Of a DNA stretch of 64,000 bases, positions 23,365 through 37,100 are shown in pieces. Under the pieces are notes generated by a model. The model searched no databases. It saw nothing but the letters and a program-made list of their open reading frames with translations, and had not been told where the DNA came from. Within the stretch, counting starts at the first letter, position 1; the number at the start of each line of letters is the position of its first letter. Position numbers and translations under genes: made by a program. This DNA is from Danio rerio (Eukaryota; Chordata; Actinopteri; Cypriniformes; Danionidae), in NCBI RefSeq assembly GCF_049306965.1, contig NC_133184.1, positions 9,049,501-9,113,500 on the forward strand, given 5' to 3'.

Positions 23365-23673
23365 AACTGTTGCCATTTAAATCTGATTTACTTTTAAACT
23401 GCAAAACTCAGACATTGCAAACTTATAGATGTGTTATTGTACTAAATAACCTGTAGATTGATCATTACCATGACACATTGGACAATAATAAAATGACATG
23501 ATATTTGGCAGCTCTACCAAGGGTTGCATGCTGAATGTGTTGTTATAGCCTGGAAAGCAAATGTTGTAAGGGCTCTAAGAAAATTACTTTGTACATTTGT
23601 CCCACTTTACTTTTGTCCCCACTTTTACCTATTACAGACATTCAGATATCTGTGCATACTTTTCCAGGTAATA

Positions 23674-23678
<5 letters not shown>
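23365..23678. other. intergenic, nothing recognised
   Basis: AT-rich spacer between a MITE and a TA microsatellite. No gene is seen. Confidence 0.4.

Positions 23679-23762
<84 letters not shown>
23679..23762. repeat. (TA)n microsatellite
   Basis: An uninterrupted TA run of about 84 bases. Confidence 0.95.
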
Positions 23763-23767
<5 letters not shown>

Positions 23768-24743
23768 TTATATCACTCAAAAAAGCTATAAATTGTGCCC
23801 TCTCTAAATATCCTTTAGCTGGTATCCTTTTCCTCAAATGCTGACATGTTAAAAGGTTAATTCTTGATTCCAACACCAAGAATGTCCTGCAGGGGTCACT
23901 TATGTTTAAGCAATGAGCCTCTAAATTCTGTTTATTCTCAGCTCTGATGTCTTCTGCCACATCATGTACATATCTTTTTCCTCTGAGGGTATAGTTGTGG
24001 AATCCTTGTTTCCATTACATCCCTAAAAAGTTAAGCTTTAACTGTTGTGAATGACCTTTAAAAATGTAAAAGGTAATTCTACAAGTGTATTATTAGCTCA
24101 AAAAATGTCACATGACCGAAATGTCATAATGTGCAAATGAGAGGGGAAATAAGTGTAAAGTTCTCCAGAGAGAGCACAGCAGAGCCTCGTAGTCTTGTGT
24201 ACTCTGACCCGAGCGTTGTCGTAACAATTCACCTCTTACGCATTTCTGTGTCAATGGAGAATTCCGAGTTTGGACCAAATTAGGTTAGTTTCCACATTAA
24301 CTGAATGTCAAGAATCGAGGTGTTCTTACTGCACAAGTGAGGTTTTGCATAGATGCTGTCAGGCTTTGGATAATGAACATTTAAATGGCTTTCTTTATGA
24401 AGAGCATTCTTTTGAAGGAATTTTGCTCATTAGATGTTAGCGCAGTAACCTAACGTTTAGAAATGTGCCGTAAACTTGTCATTTACAAACCCATCTCTTG
24501 TTTAAGCCCTGTTTGAATTTCTTTTGTCTGTTGAACACAAAAGAAGTTATTTTGAAGAATGTTGGAAAACAGCAGCAGTTGACTTTCATAGTATCTCATA
24601 GACTTTCACAGCATTTTTTCCCCAACATCCTACAGAATATCAAGTTTTGTGTTCAACAGAAAAAAACAAAAGCACATTAATAAGAGTTTAAAACCACTCA
24701 AGAGTAATTTATTCAATTATTTTAATTATATTTTTAAGATTTT
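23763..24743. other. intergenic with one MITE-like stretch
   Basis: No gene is supported. About 24,500-24,670 contains inverted arms with TCTGTTGAACACAAAAGAAG and TTTTGTGTTCAACAGA, a copy of the stem-loop MITE also found in ing1 and the E2 gene. Confidence 0.5.
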
Positions 24744-25108
24744 GTGGTGGCATGGTGGGGCAGTGGGTAGTGCTATCGCCTCACAGCAAGAAGGTTGCTG
24801 GTTCAAACCTCGGTTTGGTCAGTTGGCATTTCTGTTATGGAGTTTGTATGTTCTCCACATGTTCACGTGGGTTTCCTCTGGGTGCTTCGGTTTTCGCCAC
24901 TGTCAAAGACATGCACTGAATTGGGTAAGCTTAATTGTCCGTAATGTATGTGTGTGAATGAGAGTGTATGGGTGTTCCCAAGTGATGGGTTGTAGCTGGA
25001 AGGGCATCAGCTGCATAGAACTAATGCTGGATAAGTTTATTTCGATGTGGCAACCCCTAATTAATAAAGGGACTAAGCTGAAAAGAAAATGAATGAAGGA
25101 ATGAATGA
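24744..25108 (+). mobile_element. DANA-like V-SINE, near full length
   Basis: The tRNA-like head (GTGGGTAGTGCTATCGCCTC, CTGGTTCAAACCTCGG) carries recognisable A and B boxes. The body has GGGTTTCCTCTGGGTGC and ACATGCACTGAATTGGGTAAG. The tail region AATAAAGGGACTAAGCTGAA ends in GAAT/GAATGA repeats. This layout is the abundant zebrafish tRNA-derived SINE. Confidence 0.85.
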
Positions 25109-25337
25109 TTTCCTTTGAATTATTTTATCTCTCATTAGGTCTAAATTCATTCTCAGCTTTGAAAGTTGAATATATTATTATTATTATTATAGGAATGTAT
25201 TTTAAAGTGTAAGTTTCTTCTGTGGGGAAAAGATATATTTTCAGTAATTTGTATCCAGTCTTCAGTGTCACATTACTTTTTTTTAGAAATCATTCTAATT
25301 TGATTTGCTACTCAAAAACATTTCTGAATATTTTGAT

Positions 25338-25590
25338 CACACTTTTCTAAAAGGTTTCATTAGTTAATGTATTTACTAACATGAACTAATTATGTGCAAT
25401 ACTTGCACAGTATTTATTATAGTTCAACATTTACTAATGCCTTATTACCATCCAAATTCATCATTGTTAACATTAATCAATGCACAGTGAGCTATTTGTC
25501 TAAACTAACATTAACTAACATGAAAAGTACTGTAATACATGTATGTTAATTGTTTCTTCATGTTAGTAAATGCATTAGTGAACAATTCAA
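25338..25590. mobile_element. partial copy of the TTCATTAGTTAATG MITE
   Basis: It begins GATCACACTTTTCTAAAAGG and carries CATTAGTTAATGTATTTAC and CATGTTAGTAAATGCATTAG, as in the better copy at 34316-34628. The right end is lost. Confidence 0.5.
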
Positions 25591-25986
25591 TTATCTGAAT
25601 ATATTTTGTATTGAAAGCTGTTAGTGTGTGAGAACTAAAATACAATCTTGTTTGTTTGTTTTTTTCCAGGATTTTTGTATGAGGAAAACGTAAAAGAGAA
25701 CTCTTTATTAATAAAAGAATGTTTTATAACAAACCTTGTATAATTGTATTTGTAAACTGTGTAACACACTATACCAATTGCATTGTATCATTCCTAGAAG
25801 TCATGCATGATGTAATCCAAACAAAACTTAGATCCCTCTGCTGAACAAACTGACCTCTGTTAGCTCTAGAAATCATACTGTTGTTGTGTCGTTGTCTTGT
25901 CTGTTTGTTTTTGCACATTTTTAGGGCACATTTATGTTTAGTAGAACTGACATCTCATACTTCAGTCTCTAATCAAGTCTTCTGAT
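25591..25986. other. intergenic, nothing recognised
   Basis: AT-rich sequence between two MITEs. No gene is supported. Confidence 0.35.
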
Positions 25987-26212
25987 GGTCACACTTTATT
26001 TTGATGGTCCATTTGTTGAATTTAAGTTACTTTGCATCGGCATGCCAACTAATTCTCATTAGATTATAAGTAGACTCTCATGTTGGGGTTAGTGTTAGTT
26101 GAAATGTACTTGCAAATTTTCTTATAGTCAGTTTAATGTGTGTTTATCAGCAGAATCAGCAGATATTAAACAGACAGTCACTCAAATGGACTATCAAAAT
26201 AAAGTGTTACCC
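25987..26212. mobile_element. short MITE with GGTCACACTTTATTTTGATGG end
   Basis: The left end GGTCACACTTTATTTTGATG is opposed by CTATCAAAATAAAGTGTTACC at the right. A relative lies at 27381-27583. Confidence 0.6.
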
Positions 26213-27380
26213 AATAAATTGCTTACCTCCTTCAGGATGCTTTTCATTTTCTTTTCATTCAATGCACTTGAATTCGCCCATAGTATCTCACTGGCAGAGC
26301 TGTGATAAAACAAAACGCTATTGACTCTTTTTCAAAAATGGAAGGAGCTACTTAATTTCCTGCCATGTCTTCATATTTCAGTTAAAAGTACATCACACAT
26401 AAAAAAATGCACATTTCAAAGCACTTCACAGTACCTTCAACAAATGCGGACTAAGAAGTGCAGTGTAGACAATGCATAGGACTGAACTAAGTTCATGTGT
26501 TTATGTGGCTCTAACCAACAGTCCAACATGCTTGTCCTAGCCATTTGATTTTAGCTTATTTTAAGCAACATATAAAACCACAAAAAGCTATAAATGTTAG
26601 AGTACCCAAAACAGGCCAACACAATAATCAAAGAGTACAGCCGGGCCCGGATTAATTCAGAGGGCCCTGGGCACAATGTCTTGTAGGCCCCCTACCCGGC
26701 CAGACCCTTATAGTTGAATTAAAAAATAAGATTAATAAAATATTTTTAAATAAACTTAATCTATAGCGTATTGCCCACATTTTTAAAAATAAATCATATA
26801 CAGTACATATATTTTAGTCTACAAAGATTTAACTTAATTTTAAAGCATTTAAAGCACACTTTGAAAAAAACACTAATATAACTAGTGAAAATTAATGGAT
26901 TTTAATATACTTGTTCACTGAAGCAGTACTAAAAATTATATTTAATTGTATTTTTAATACATAACTTCTACAAACTTATAATGCATATGATTTTGATATA
27001 ACACCTCCCCAATCCAGTTCTACGAATCTGAGTCTTCCTTAATACACACACTTATTAATGATTCCTACTTGTCTTCCTCGTGATGAAGAGTAGGCAAAAT
27101 TCGACATGTAGAGCGGGAAATGAAGAACGTGATCATCAGACGCTGGATTTGAACCGGGTTCATGATCGATCGTGTCAAAATGTGTTGCTAAGTACGCCAC
27201 TCACACTGCTAATTGTTGCTCTCTTTAGTTATGTTGTCTCTGTCAAACGGTGATGAGCGGGAATCACTCAACTAGCTTATTCCAACGAGGTGCGTTATTT
27301 GCACTTAGCCTAAATAGACACTACAAAATGTATGTCTGGGATGACATACCAGTTAGAAATAAATGAATAGTAAATATTTA
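26213..27380. other. intergenic, old repeats only
   Basis: No gene is supported. Near 26,640 a GGGCCCGGATTAATTCAGAG string resembles an old repeat end, and about 26,740-26,960 is AT-rich with words like those of the 16.7-20 kb element (AAAGCACACTTTGAAAAA). Confidence 0.4.
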
Positions 27381-27583
27381 GTAACACTTAATTTTGATGG
27401 TCCATTTGAGTATTAGTAGACTGTCTGCTTATAATCTGTTGATACTGCTGCTAAACATAGGCATTTAACTGACTATGCCAGCCCCAACCTAACAGTCTAC
27501 TCATAATCTAATGAGAATTAGTTGTAATGTAGATGAAATGTAAATTAAATTCAACAAACGGACCACCAAAATAAAGAGTGACC
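27381..27583. mobile_element. short MITE, relative of 25987-26212
   Basis: The left end GTAACACTTAATTTTGATGG and the right end CCACCAAAATAAAGAGTGACC are inverted copies. Confidence 0.55.
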
Positions 27584-28174
27584 CTATATTCATTTTTGGA
27601 TAAACTATCCCTTTAATATGCCCACTTATGGTCAATTCTATTCACACACTCAAAAGCTGACAGACAAACAGAATCAGTCACTTTGTCTGGTTTCGGCAGT
27701 TCAGTGTGAAGTCTGTCTCCTCTGCTATTTGTCTGAGGTTGTTTTTGCCAAATTAACATGCTGAATTGATGCCTGTGATGTTGTACAATTTCAGAGCAAT
27801 GACATACTGTTATCTGATGGTTGTGCTTGTCGGCATCTGTCTGGGTTGTAAATTAACATGTACACTCTGTGCTTTCTCACTGATGATATCTGTCACTGAT
27901 TCAATATGCAGAATGGGTTAAAAATAGTTAACAATATAAAACCAACAGTGTGGAACAACACTAAAAATCAACTAATGCCAACCAATTCTCTAAAACCAAC
28001 CAACATTTACAATGGGCAAGTTTCAAATTGGAATGTCCTTTAACTTTTGGTCCTTTTGCTGTAATGGTCCGATGCTTTATGTTAAAACTAATATGATTGG
28101 TTCTCAGGTAAATGTCCACTTTTTTTATAGTGTCTGTTTTTGCCATCCACATTCTGCTTTTCCTCTGTATTGCT
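27584..28174 (-). other. probable 3' UTR and downstream flank of the upstream-copy CD200R-like gene
   Basis: It follows the terminal coding exon on the - strand. No poly(A) site is assigned with confidence. Confidence 0.35.
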
Positions 28175-31100
28175 TCATCTCTTCTCAGGTGTGTCATGCT
28201 TCATTCCGAGACAAAATCTTGCTTCTGTTGTGGCCCAGAATAGGAGAAGAAAAAATTAGATGGGAGAAAAAGTAATTCTTCACCCCAAAGAAAAATTATA
28301 TACTTCGTTCCAACCCTTTTTCCTAATTTGAACAAACATTATAACATTATAAGTTTGAGTATGAGTTTTTTTTTTCCCTACTATAAAAATCTATGACTAC
28401 CGAATTACCAATATTGCTCCAAATATCTTATGTGGTCAAACTGAGAACACAACACTTTGGAATGTAAAATATACAAACATGTATACTAGTAACAGCATAT
28501 ACAGTTGAAGTCAGAAGTATTATCCCCCCTTTGAATTTTTTTTCTTCTGTTTTAAATATTTCCCAAATGATGTTTAACAGAGCAAGGAAATTTTCACAGT
28601 ATGTCTGATAATATTTTTTTCTTCTAGAGAAAGGCTTATTTGTTTTATTCCGGCTAGAATAAAACAGTTATTAATTAAAAACAAAAATATTTTAAGGTCA
28701 AAATTATTAGCCTCTTTAAGCTATATATTTTTTTCCATAGTCTAGAGATAAAAACATTGTTACACAATAACTTGCCTAATTACCCTAACCTGCCTTATCA
28801 ACCTAGTTAAGCCTTTAAATGTCACTTTAAGCTGTATAGAAGTGTCTTGAAAAATATCTAGTCAAATATTATTTACTGTCATCATAGCAAAGATAAAATA
28901 AATCAGTTATTAGAAATGAGTTATTAAAACTATTTTGTTTAAAAATGAGTCCAAACTTGGTCCTGGAGGGCCGCTGTCCTGCACATTTTATTTCCAACCC
29001 TAATTAAACACACCTGAACCAGCTAATCAAGCTTTCCAATGTATACTAGAAACTTCCAGGCAGGTGAGTTAAAGGAAGTTGAAACTAAACTGTGCAGGAC
29101 ACGGCCCTCCAGGACTGAGTTTGGACACCCTTGTTTTAAAAGCATCTTCACTTACTGTTGCTTTGCAAATGAAAAGAGAAAAGTGCATTGCAGGCAGTGT
29201 ACTTCTACCATGATTTCCACGAGATTTTTTGTTTTTTTTTACTTCCAAGTATAACACCATACGAGGTGAGCTATCGAGCAAACTGACTGCTGTGTTAAAA
29301 GCCGACTACAAGGAGATAACTGAAAGCACTTGATACCAGATTACAGGCCCATGAAGATGTTTTTGTGCTATTTATTTACAACAGTTTATCTATTGATAAC
29401 ATGTCCCTTTTAAACATTTCACACTGTAGTTGGTGTCATCAAAAGAACTTCCCGGTAGCATTAGTTTTGCCCAGAAAATGCAGGAGAATGTATTACAGTT
29501 AACAAGGTATGTGTTTGCAGTTTAGCAAAAATGTAGCCCTGGGCACATATTACCAATGAGCCTGAGCTGTCTTTAAACTTTTTTTGGATCAGACGGAGGA
29601 GAACATGTGTGTTTTCGTGAACCTCCACCCACAAAGTGCTAATCGGCAGTTGATGAGGACTGATCTATGTATATAAGCTTAAAAACGCAAGGGAAGAATG
29701 GTTCCATTTTTACATCATGTAAATCATGCTTTACATCATGTAAGCATACAGCCATAGTGTATAAAAATTATTTAGACTGTATAAAAACAGTAGAAGTTTA
29801 TTGCAGGTCCCCATAGCTTTATAAAGAAGTTTGAGTGCATGCATAAGTTTGTGTGTACATGTGTGCGTGTGGGTCTGCATGTGGAGTCTTGGGCATGCAC
29901 TGAAACTAGAAACAAATGATTAGGAATCGTTAACGTATGGTCTTCCAATATGGTGACAAGCGGTTTGTTATCACCCTTTTGACCTTTTATGGTCATAAAG
30001 TGGCTCAATGCTACTGCTTGATAAAGTACTCTGCTGTCATTCACCCTCCTGCAGTGGTTTCCTCCCACCGGCCAGTGCTTTTTCTGGCGTCACTTTTGAC
30101 TAAACAGAGACCTGAAGTTAAATGTAGTGACCCTGGATGGTTCTAGATATAGCAATAACTTTAAGTTAAATGTAGAAACCTTAAAGTTTGCAGTCTCATG
30201 CTGAAAGTTTCAATATTTCATGCCAATGGATGGAACCTTCTTTATCTATATTTTACCCAAAAGATTAGGTACGGATTTGCAGAGAAAAACTGCAGGAACA
30301 GAACTCGAGGCTTGATTACTAAGGTCAGGGCTCACCAATCTCGGTCCTGGAGGGCCGGTGTCCCTGCAGGATTTAGCTCCAACTTGCCTCAACGCACCTG
30401 CCTGGATGTTTCAAGTATACCAAGTAAGACCTTGATTAGCTTGTTCAGGTGTGTTTGATTAGGGTTGGAGCTAAAATCTCTAGGACACTGGCCCTCCAGG
30501 AACAAGTTTGGTGACCACTGACTAAGGTCTTCAAACTAAGTCAACCAAGTTCTGAATGAATATTTTGAATAAGCACTTTAAAAAAATTATTGACATCTAT
30601 GAATAGATTAATTTTGGTCCTGTCTGTTTGCATCCACTTCAGACATGGCTGGTTTTGTTTACAGTCATCTCTGCTATTATGTGAAAGCCTTCTCTTTGAA
30701 ACTTTCTTCATACTTATATCAATGCAGATAATAAATTAATAACATATTAATATTAAGCATACAATTCTCTGAAAATCAAACATTTAAAGCATTTTACCAT
30801 AATGCTGGTGTGCATTAAGGGATACTTTCAGAATACACAATTATAAAAGAGCATGTAGCATCTACTACTTTTCATAAATTTCATTTGCCTTACCTGGAAG
30901 AAGATGAAGAGTCTTCTTCAGCTGTACAGAGCCCGACACAGATGGGTATGTGGCCACACAGATGAGCTCCCTGATGTTGAAGGGATCAACCAGATACAAT
31001 CGATTCTCAACAGTGGAGAATGAGCCGCCCTTCTTGACAGAATTGATTACATACAGAAATCTAAAGGCAGGTTCCCAGTGAAGAGTGGGTTCTATCTTTG

Positions 31101-34100
31101 TATATCTGGCCGTACAGACAGCAATCTTCTGACCATTATCACTTTCCAGATGGATGGAAAGATGAGAAACTAAAAACAAAGAACTTTAGTGTCAGAATCA
31201 TATTAATATAATAACCTTAGTGTTCTTTTCTTTTGGTCATTATGTAACACTAGGGGTTCCGCTTAAGAGACCAGTCACATATAGTATGAGTAGTTTGAAA
31301 TCAGTGCTAACAGAACAGGCTATTGAATACTGTGTGCAAGGCAACTCCCTTAGGCATGCAGGTATTTAAGTTATGTTCATCTATGTCTTCCGCATCAAAT
31401 CAGGGAGCACTTTTACTATAAGCATTACTACACTTGCACGTTGTGCTGCCGAGTCTAATGACAATAGGTCATACTGCCTGTAGTAAACACGCACCCTGAC
31501 CTGATGTGGAAGAGAATGATAGTAGTAGGCTACATTTCCTCACTTTAGGGTTGGTGCTTAGTCTGATTTGAAGCTGTGATGACTGACATGCTTTTCTAGA
31601 CAGTCAAGATTATTGAACAGTAGATGAAACCACCTCCTGCATCAAAGCATTTGCAGCTCAATGAGTGGTAGTGTCGGGTGCTGTGCTCCATGTTTTTATG
31701 TTTTCGTCATGTGACCTTCCCCATATGCTCCTTTGTTCGTTTTCTGCCGTTTCTTAATGTTCATTAGTTTCACCTGTGTTCCTCCCCCGTGTATCATCAG
31801 TGTCATCTTGTCCTTGGGTATTTGTACCCCGTAGTTTGGTTTAGTGCCTTGTCTGGTATTCTAAGTCTCATTTGTTCACATTGTTTTTCAAGTGAGGGTT
31901 CATAAATAAATGTAAGTGTTTGATAACTCCTGCAACCCTTTGCCTTTCTGAGAGAGCCCAGGTGTGACAGGTAAATGGGTGCAGGCTGATATTTTCCATT
32001 GTTCTGTGATATGCATGAAGTTTGTGGTGCTTTGTATGCTGAATAACGTTCACTGCTCACGTTTCGAGATCTTTCACCCTCACTATTCTAAAGTGCAGCA
32101 CACTTGACCCTGCATGTGATGACTACCCTGCAGGTCCATTAAGCTCCCTACTGAAAAAAACAGCTTAAACCAGCCTAGGCTGGTTGGCGGGTTTTAGCTG
32201 GTCAGCCAGGGTGGTTTTAGAGGGTTTTTGGCAATTTCCAGGCTAGTTTCCAGCCATTTCCAGCCTGGCCTTAGCTGGTCAGGCTGGGAGATGACCAGCT
32301 AAAACCAGCTTGACCAGCCTAGCCAGGCTGGGAGCCCAGCCCAAACCAACTATGTCCAGCTTAAACCAGGCTGGTCAAGCTGGTTTTAGCTGGTCATTTT
32401 TCAGCCTGACCAGCTAAGACCAGGCTGGAAATGGCTGGGAACCAGCCTGGAAATGGCCCAAACCCCTCTAAAACCAGCCTGGTCGCCCAGCTAAAACCAG
32501 CCAACCAGCCTAGTCTGGTTTAAGCTGTATTTTTCAGCAGGGCTAAGACACTAAAAGAGCTAAACAAGGGTAGCTCCCAGCTGAGACCATTTGCCATCTC
32601 CTCCTCTGTAGTCTGTCATGACTCGGAGGAGCTCAATCATGCAACCAACGCACTCTCAAGATAAGGTCTATCTAGTCAATTTGGGGAAGTCTAGGTAGAC
32701 CTGTTCACTTTCCAGTTGTATTATTTCCTGACCGAGGCATTCTTTTGCATAGAAGCAATGGACACAGCTGGTCCCGGGTAGGGTTGCACCAGTTCATGTG
32801 TTGCTTAAACTCAGGGTTTAATTTGTGCTGGAACATTCCGGATCTTGCACCTCATTTTACCGATTCCCCCTCATCAACTGCCCTCCTCCCCCGCCCGCTG
32901 TTCACTTTCTTCCATGACTTCCTAACACTCTTCACTTTCATGCACGACACCTCTTCATCCTCAGAAAACATGCCAGATCTGTTACCCCGATCTGTTCTGG
33001 GACCTCACAGTTCACAAATTAAGCACTGCTTAAACTGGAACCTAAAGTCCACAATAGAGGCTTAGTAACTACTAGTTAGTTTTTGTAGCTACATGTGTTC
33101 TTACTTCAGTTGCACCACATGTTCTTAAGGCAAAATGTAGCTAGTAGGTCGTAAGATCTTTGTAAAGTAATCTGTAGTCGCATTGAATGATGTAATATCT
33201 AATAGGAAGGAATCGTTAAACTGCAATAAATTTAATATATTTATATATACAGTTGAAGTCAGAATTATTAGCCCCCCTGAATTATTAGACCTCTTATTTA
33301 TTTTCCCCCCAATTTCTGTTTAATAGAAAGCAGATTTTTTTTCAACACATTTCTAAACATAATATTTTAATAACTCATTTCTAATAACGGATTTATTTTA
33401 TCTTTACCACGATGACTGTAAATAATATTTTACTAGATATTTTTCAAGACACTGCTATACAGCTTAAAGTGACATTTAAAGGCTTAACTGGGTTAATTAG
33501 GTTAACTAGGCAGGTTAGGGTAATTAGGCAAGTTATTGTATAACAGTGTTTTGTTCAGTAGATTATCAAGAAAAAATATAGCTTAAAGGGGCTAATAATT
33601 TTGTCCCTAAAATGGTGTTTAAAAAAATCAAAAACTGCTTTTATTCTAGCCGAAATGAAACAAGTAAGATTTTCTCCAGAAGAAAAAATATAATCAGAAA
33701 TACTGTGAAAATGTCCTTGCTCTGTTAAACATCATTTGGAAAATATTCAAAAAAGAAGAAAAAAATTTGAAGGGGGCTAATAATTCTGACTTCAACTGTA
33801 TATACAGAGAATTGAACCATTAACTATTCTGGCATATGTTCTACGCAGTGGATGCCCTTCCAGCTGTAACCTAGTACTGGGAAACACCCATACACACTAA
33901 GGCCAATTTCGTTTCCCCACATCACCAATAGGACATGTCTTTTGGACTGTGGGGGAAACGGGAGCATCCAGAGGAAACCCACATGAATGTAAATTTAGAG
34001 CCAGTCACTAATAACAGACGACACACATACCAGCATTGCGAGCCGCGAATGCACGCGAAATACACATGAAGATATCATACACTGTGAAACCCAACAGTCA

Positions 34101-37100
34101 ACTTTATCAAATGAAATTAACTCAAAATTTACTAAAAGTTAATTCTACTAATTTGAAAGTAGTTTTGAACTCAGTGTTGAAGGTAATGACTTAATTAAAT
34201 ACCTCATTACTGTAACTTAAATGGAGTAAGTTCACAGCACTCATTTGCATTAGCTTTTGAACTCAAATGGTTTGTTGCAAATCAGTTTCTTCAAACGGTT
34301 TGAGTTACCTTAACTGGTCACACTTTAAAATAAAGTTCATTAGTTAATGTTAATCCATGATTTTACTAACATGAGCAAACAATGAACAATACATGTACTA
34401 CTGTATTTGTTCATGTTAGTTAACGTTAGATAATGAAAATACAGTAGCTCATTGTTAGTTCATGTTAACTCATGGTGCATTAACTAATGTTAACAAGCAT
34501 GGACTTGGATGTTATTAATGCATTAGTAAATGTTCAATTATGATTAATAAATGCTGAACATGTGTTGTTCATGATTAGTTCATGTTAGTAAATGCATTAA
34601 CTAATGAACCTTATTGTAAAGTGTTACCCCTTAACCTTTTGGGTTTACAGTGTAACTTTAAACCAGATATTATTTTAATGACCTACATATGAAAGAGAAA
34701 AGAACAGGAAGAAAACCCCAGTCATGAAGAAATGCTTATTTATTGATGGATAGCACAAAACACTTTTTGAAAGAAAATTAAACTATTCTTTCAAAAAAAA
34801 CAAGGACCAAGTTAAGGCTGTGAGTAGAGGGAAATCCTTCTTCATTATTATCGCCATCTCCTCAATGTAAACTAATCTCACTGTCATCCCTTTTTTAGTA
34901 TTATACATGTGGGGAGACTGTAATTTTTTAGTTGGAACTTAGTGTTACATTTAAACTAAGTTCAGTGGTGCAACAAAAAGTGTGTAAGTTGTAACTTAGT
35001 GTCTCTTTACGTCACAACTAGGCTACGTTTTATCTTACGCACTGCTGGTGCAACCGGCCCCTTGTGATTACACAACTATGCCTTTCCCCCAGTGAGTGTA
35101 CTTACACACATTCTGGGCAAGGTCGTGGTGGACATGGAGAAGGTCTTGCTGATTATACAAATCTGGTTCTCAGGACTTATTCACCTCATGACAGCATCTC
35201 CTTGGCAGTTGCATGCAGTGGTAGACAATACCACTTCATCTATGGTGTGTTTTGCTGTGGTCTGGACCTGGATATATCCCAAAAGCTTCCACTACTACTT
35301 TCTGAAATCAGATAGTGAACTTACAAACACTGTTCTCAGAGGAGGCAAACTCAGCCTTGACCTTGCCTCATCCCACTTATACTCTGCTTATTTACGTGAA
35401 CTGCACTGTGAGCTTTGTCTACTCTGGATGTTAACGTCAGGGAAAGACTGTCTCCAAACAGAAGTTGGTTTACTGAATAGTGGATGCCATCATGATGACG
35501 TAAAAGATCCAAGGTGAGCCTTGCTACTGGGACACAGAGCTTCAGGGCTGGTGCTGTGCTTCTCTAGCAGAGCTGCAGGGTGGGAGAGACTGAATGAATT
35601 AATAAGATTCTAAAATGTCAGAGTGGAGCCATTCTCTTCTTGCGTTTAATCCCATATGAGCATTTTTAAACTGCACAGTTCCTGAAGATAAACCCGTGTC
35701 TTTCCCTCCACAGAATTATCTTCATATTTATCTGTCTTTTTGTGTCCAATTATTTAACATGGTTCAGTGGTTATGGTTCAGCAGTTCAGAGACCCCTATA
35801 AAGTTTTCACAGAAAGAGAGCCCTGGGCCATGCTGAACAATCCCAGGAACAATCCCAGGATGTCCTTTGAAAAAGAGTAGTGTTTTAACCCTGGCATCCT
35901 GGCCAAATCTGCCCACTGGCCTCTGTCCATCATGGTCTCCTTACCATCCCCATATTCCAATTGGTTTCCAATTGATGGTTTCCAATTGATGGATGGAATC
36001 AATTGGTTGTGCCAGACAACCAATTGATTCCAATTGGTTGTCTGGCGCAACATGGCTGCCGTTGCGTCATCCAGGTGGATGCTGCAAACTGGTGGTGGAT
36101 GAGGAGATTCTCCCCCCCCATTGTGTAAAGCGCTTTGAGTGCCCAGAAAAGCGCTATATAAATGTAAGGAATTATTATTATTATTATTATTATTATTGTT
36201 ATTATTATTATTAACACTCATCACCTTAGAATTACAAGGTTCTATCTAATATTTTTGTCAAAATTGAGTTATTGACATATTCTTCTTAAATGACAACTTA
36301 TTTACATTATGGGATGTTAATTTAATAAGTCGTTTACATTTAAAGACTTTTTATTGAAAAAACAAATGTTACAAACATACTCTTTGCTATGGAATGCAAA
36401 AACTTTGAAGCTCATTATCTCAAAATCATTCAGAACGCAGATAGAACCTTATAATTCCAAGGTGACGCTGTCTCAGCTCATCGGCATGAATCTGAAGTGT
36501 GACTGCGTGCTACCATCTTATATACCCATGTGTTAGGGAATGGATCTCATGTGCAAATTGAATCCACCAGCTCTATTGGAATATTGTCATACTACTCAGA
36601 GATGATTGGTTTCCCTTCTTCAGATAACAAGGGTTATGTTAGGTGATTGCAATCTCAAATGCTATTCTGTATGTGTCCCAGATAGCATTCGAATGTGGGC
36701 TACTTAAGGCAGTTATGCTGCACTGGTGGTATACCTTCTGCCAAGACAAAAGGAATTTGAGCCTGAAGTGGCCCACCTGTACAATGGCAAAGGGGGGCCA
36801 AAGATTCAAATTCTTATATGGGCTATTTAAGGCAAATATTTGGCACTTATGGCAAAATGTAATCTGAATGTGAGCCTAATGTGGCCCATGTGGAAAATGG
36901 TCAATTTGGCCCAAATGACAGAGGACAAATGTGGGCCACAGTTGGCAAAATAGTGGCATAGTCATTTAAGGGTTATCTGGGTCTAAACCTAAAGTGGCTC
37001 ACACGTCTAAGTGCAAAGTGGGGCCCAGTTATCTTAAAACAGACTAAAGTCACCATCATGGAAAAAAGTGTTTGCTTTAGCTGGGCTCATAGCCCTGAAC

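Noticed and set aside
22680-23763. Frames rich in repeated IY
   Set aside because: Translation of TA microsatellites.
24750-24830. tRNA gene
   Set aside because: The A and B box-like words belong to the tRNA-derived head of a SINE; no cloverleaf with proper ends is seen.
35092-35517. 141-codon + strand frame
   Set aside because: No domain, overlapping open frames and no splice context. A short part resembles DIRS, so it is treated as repeat.
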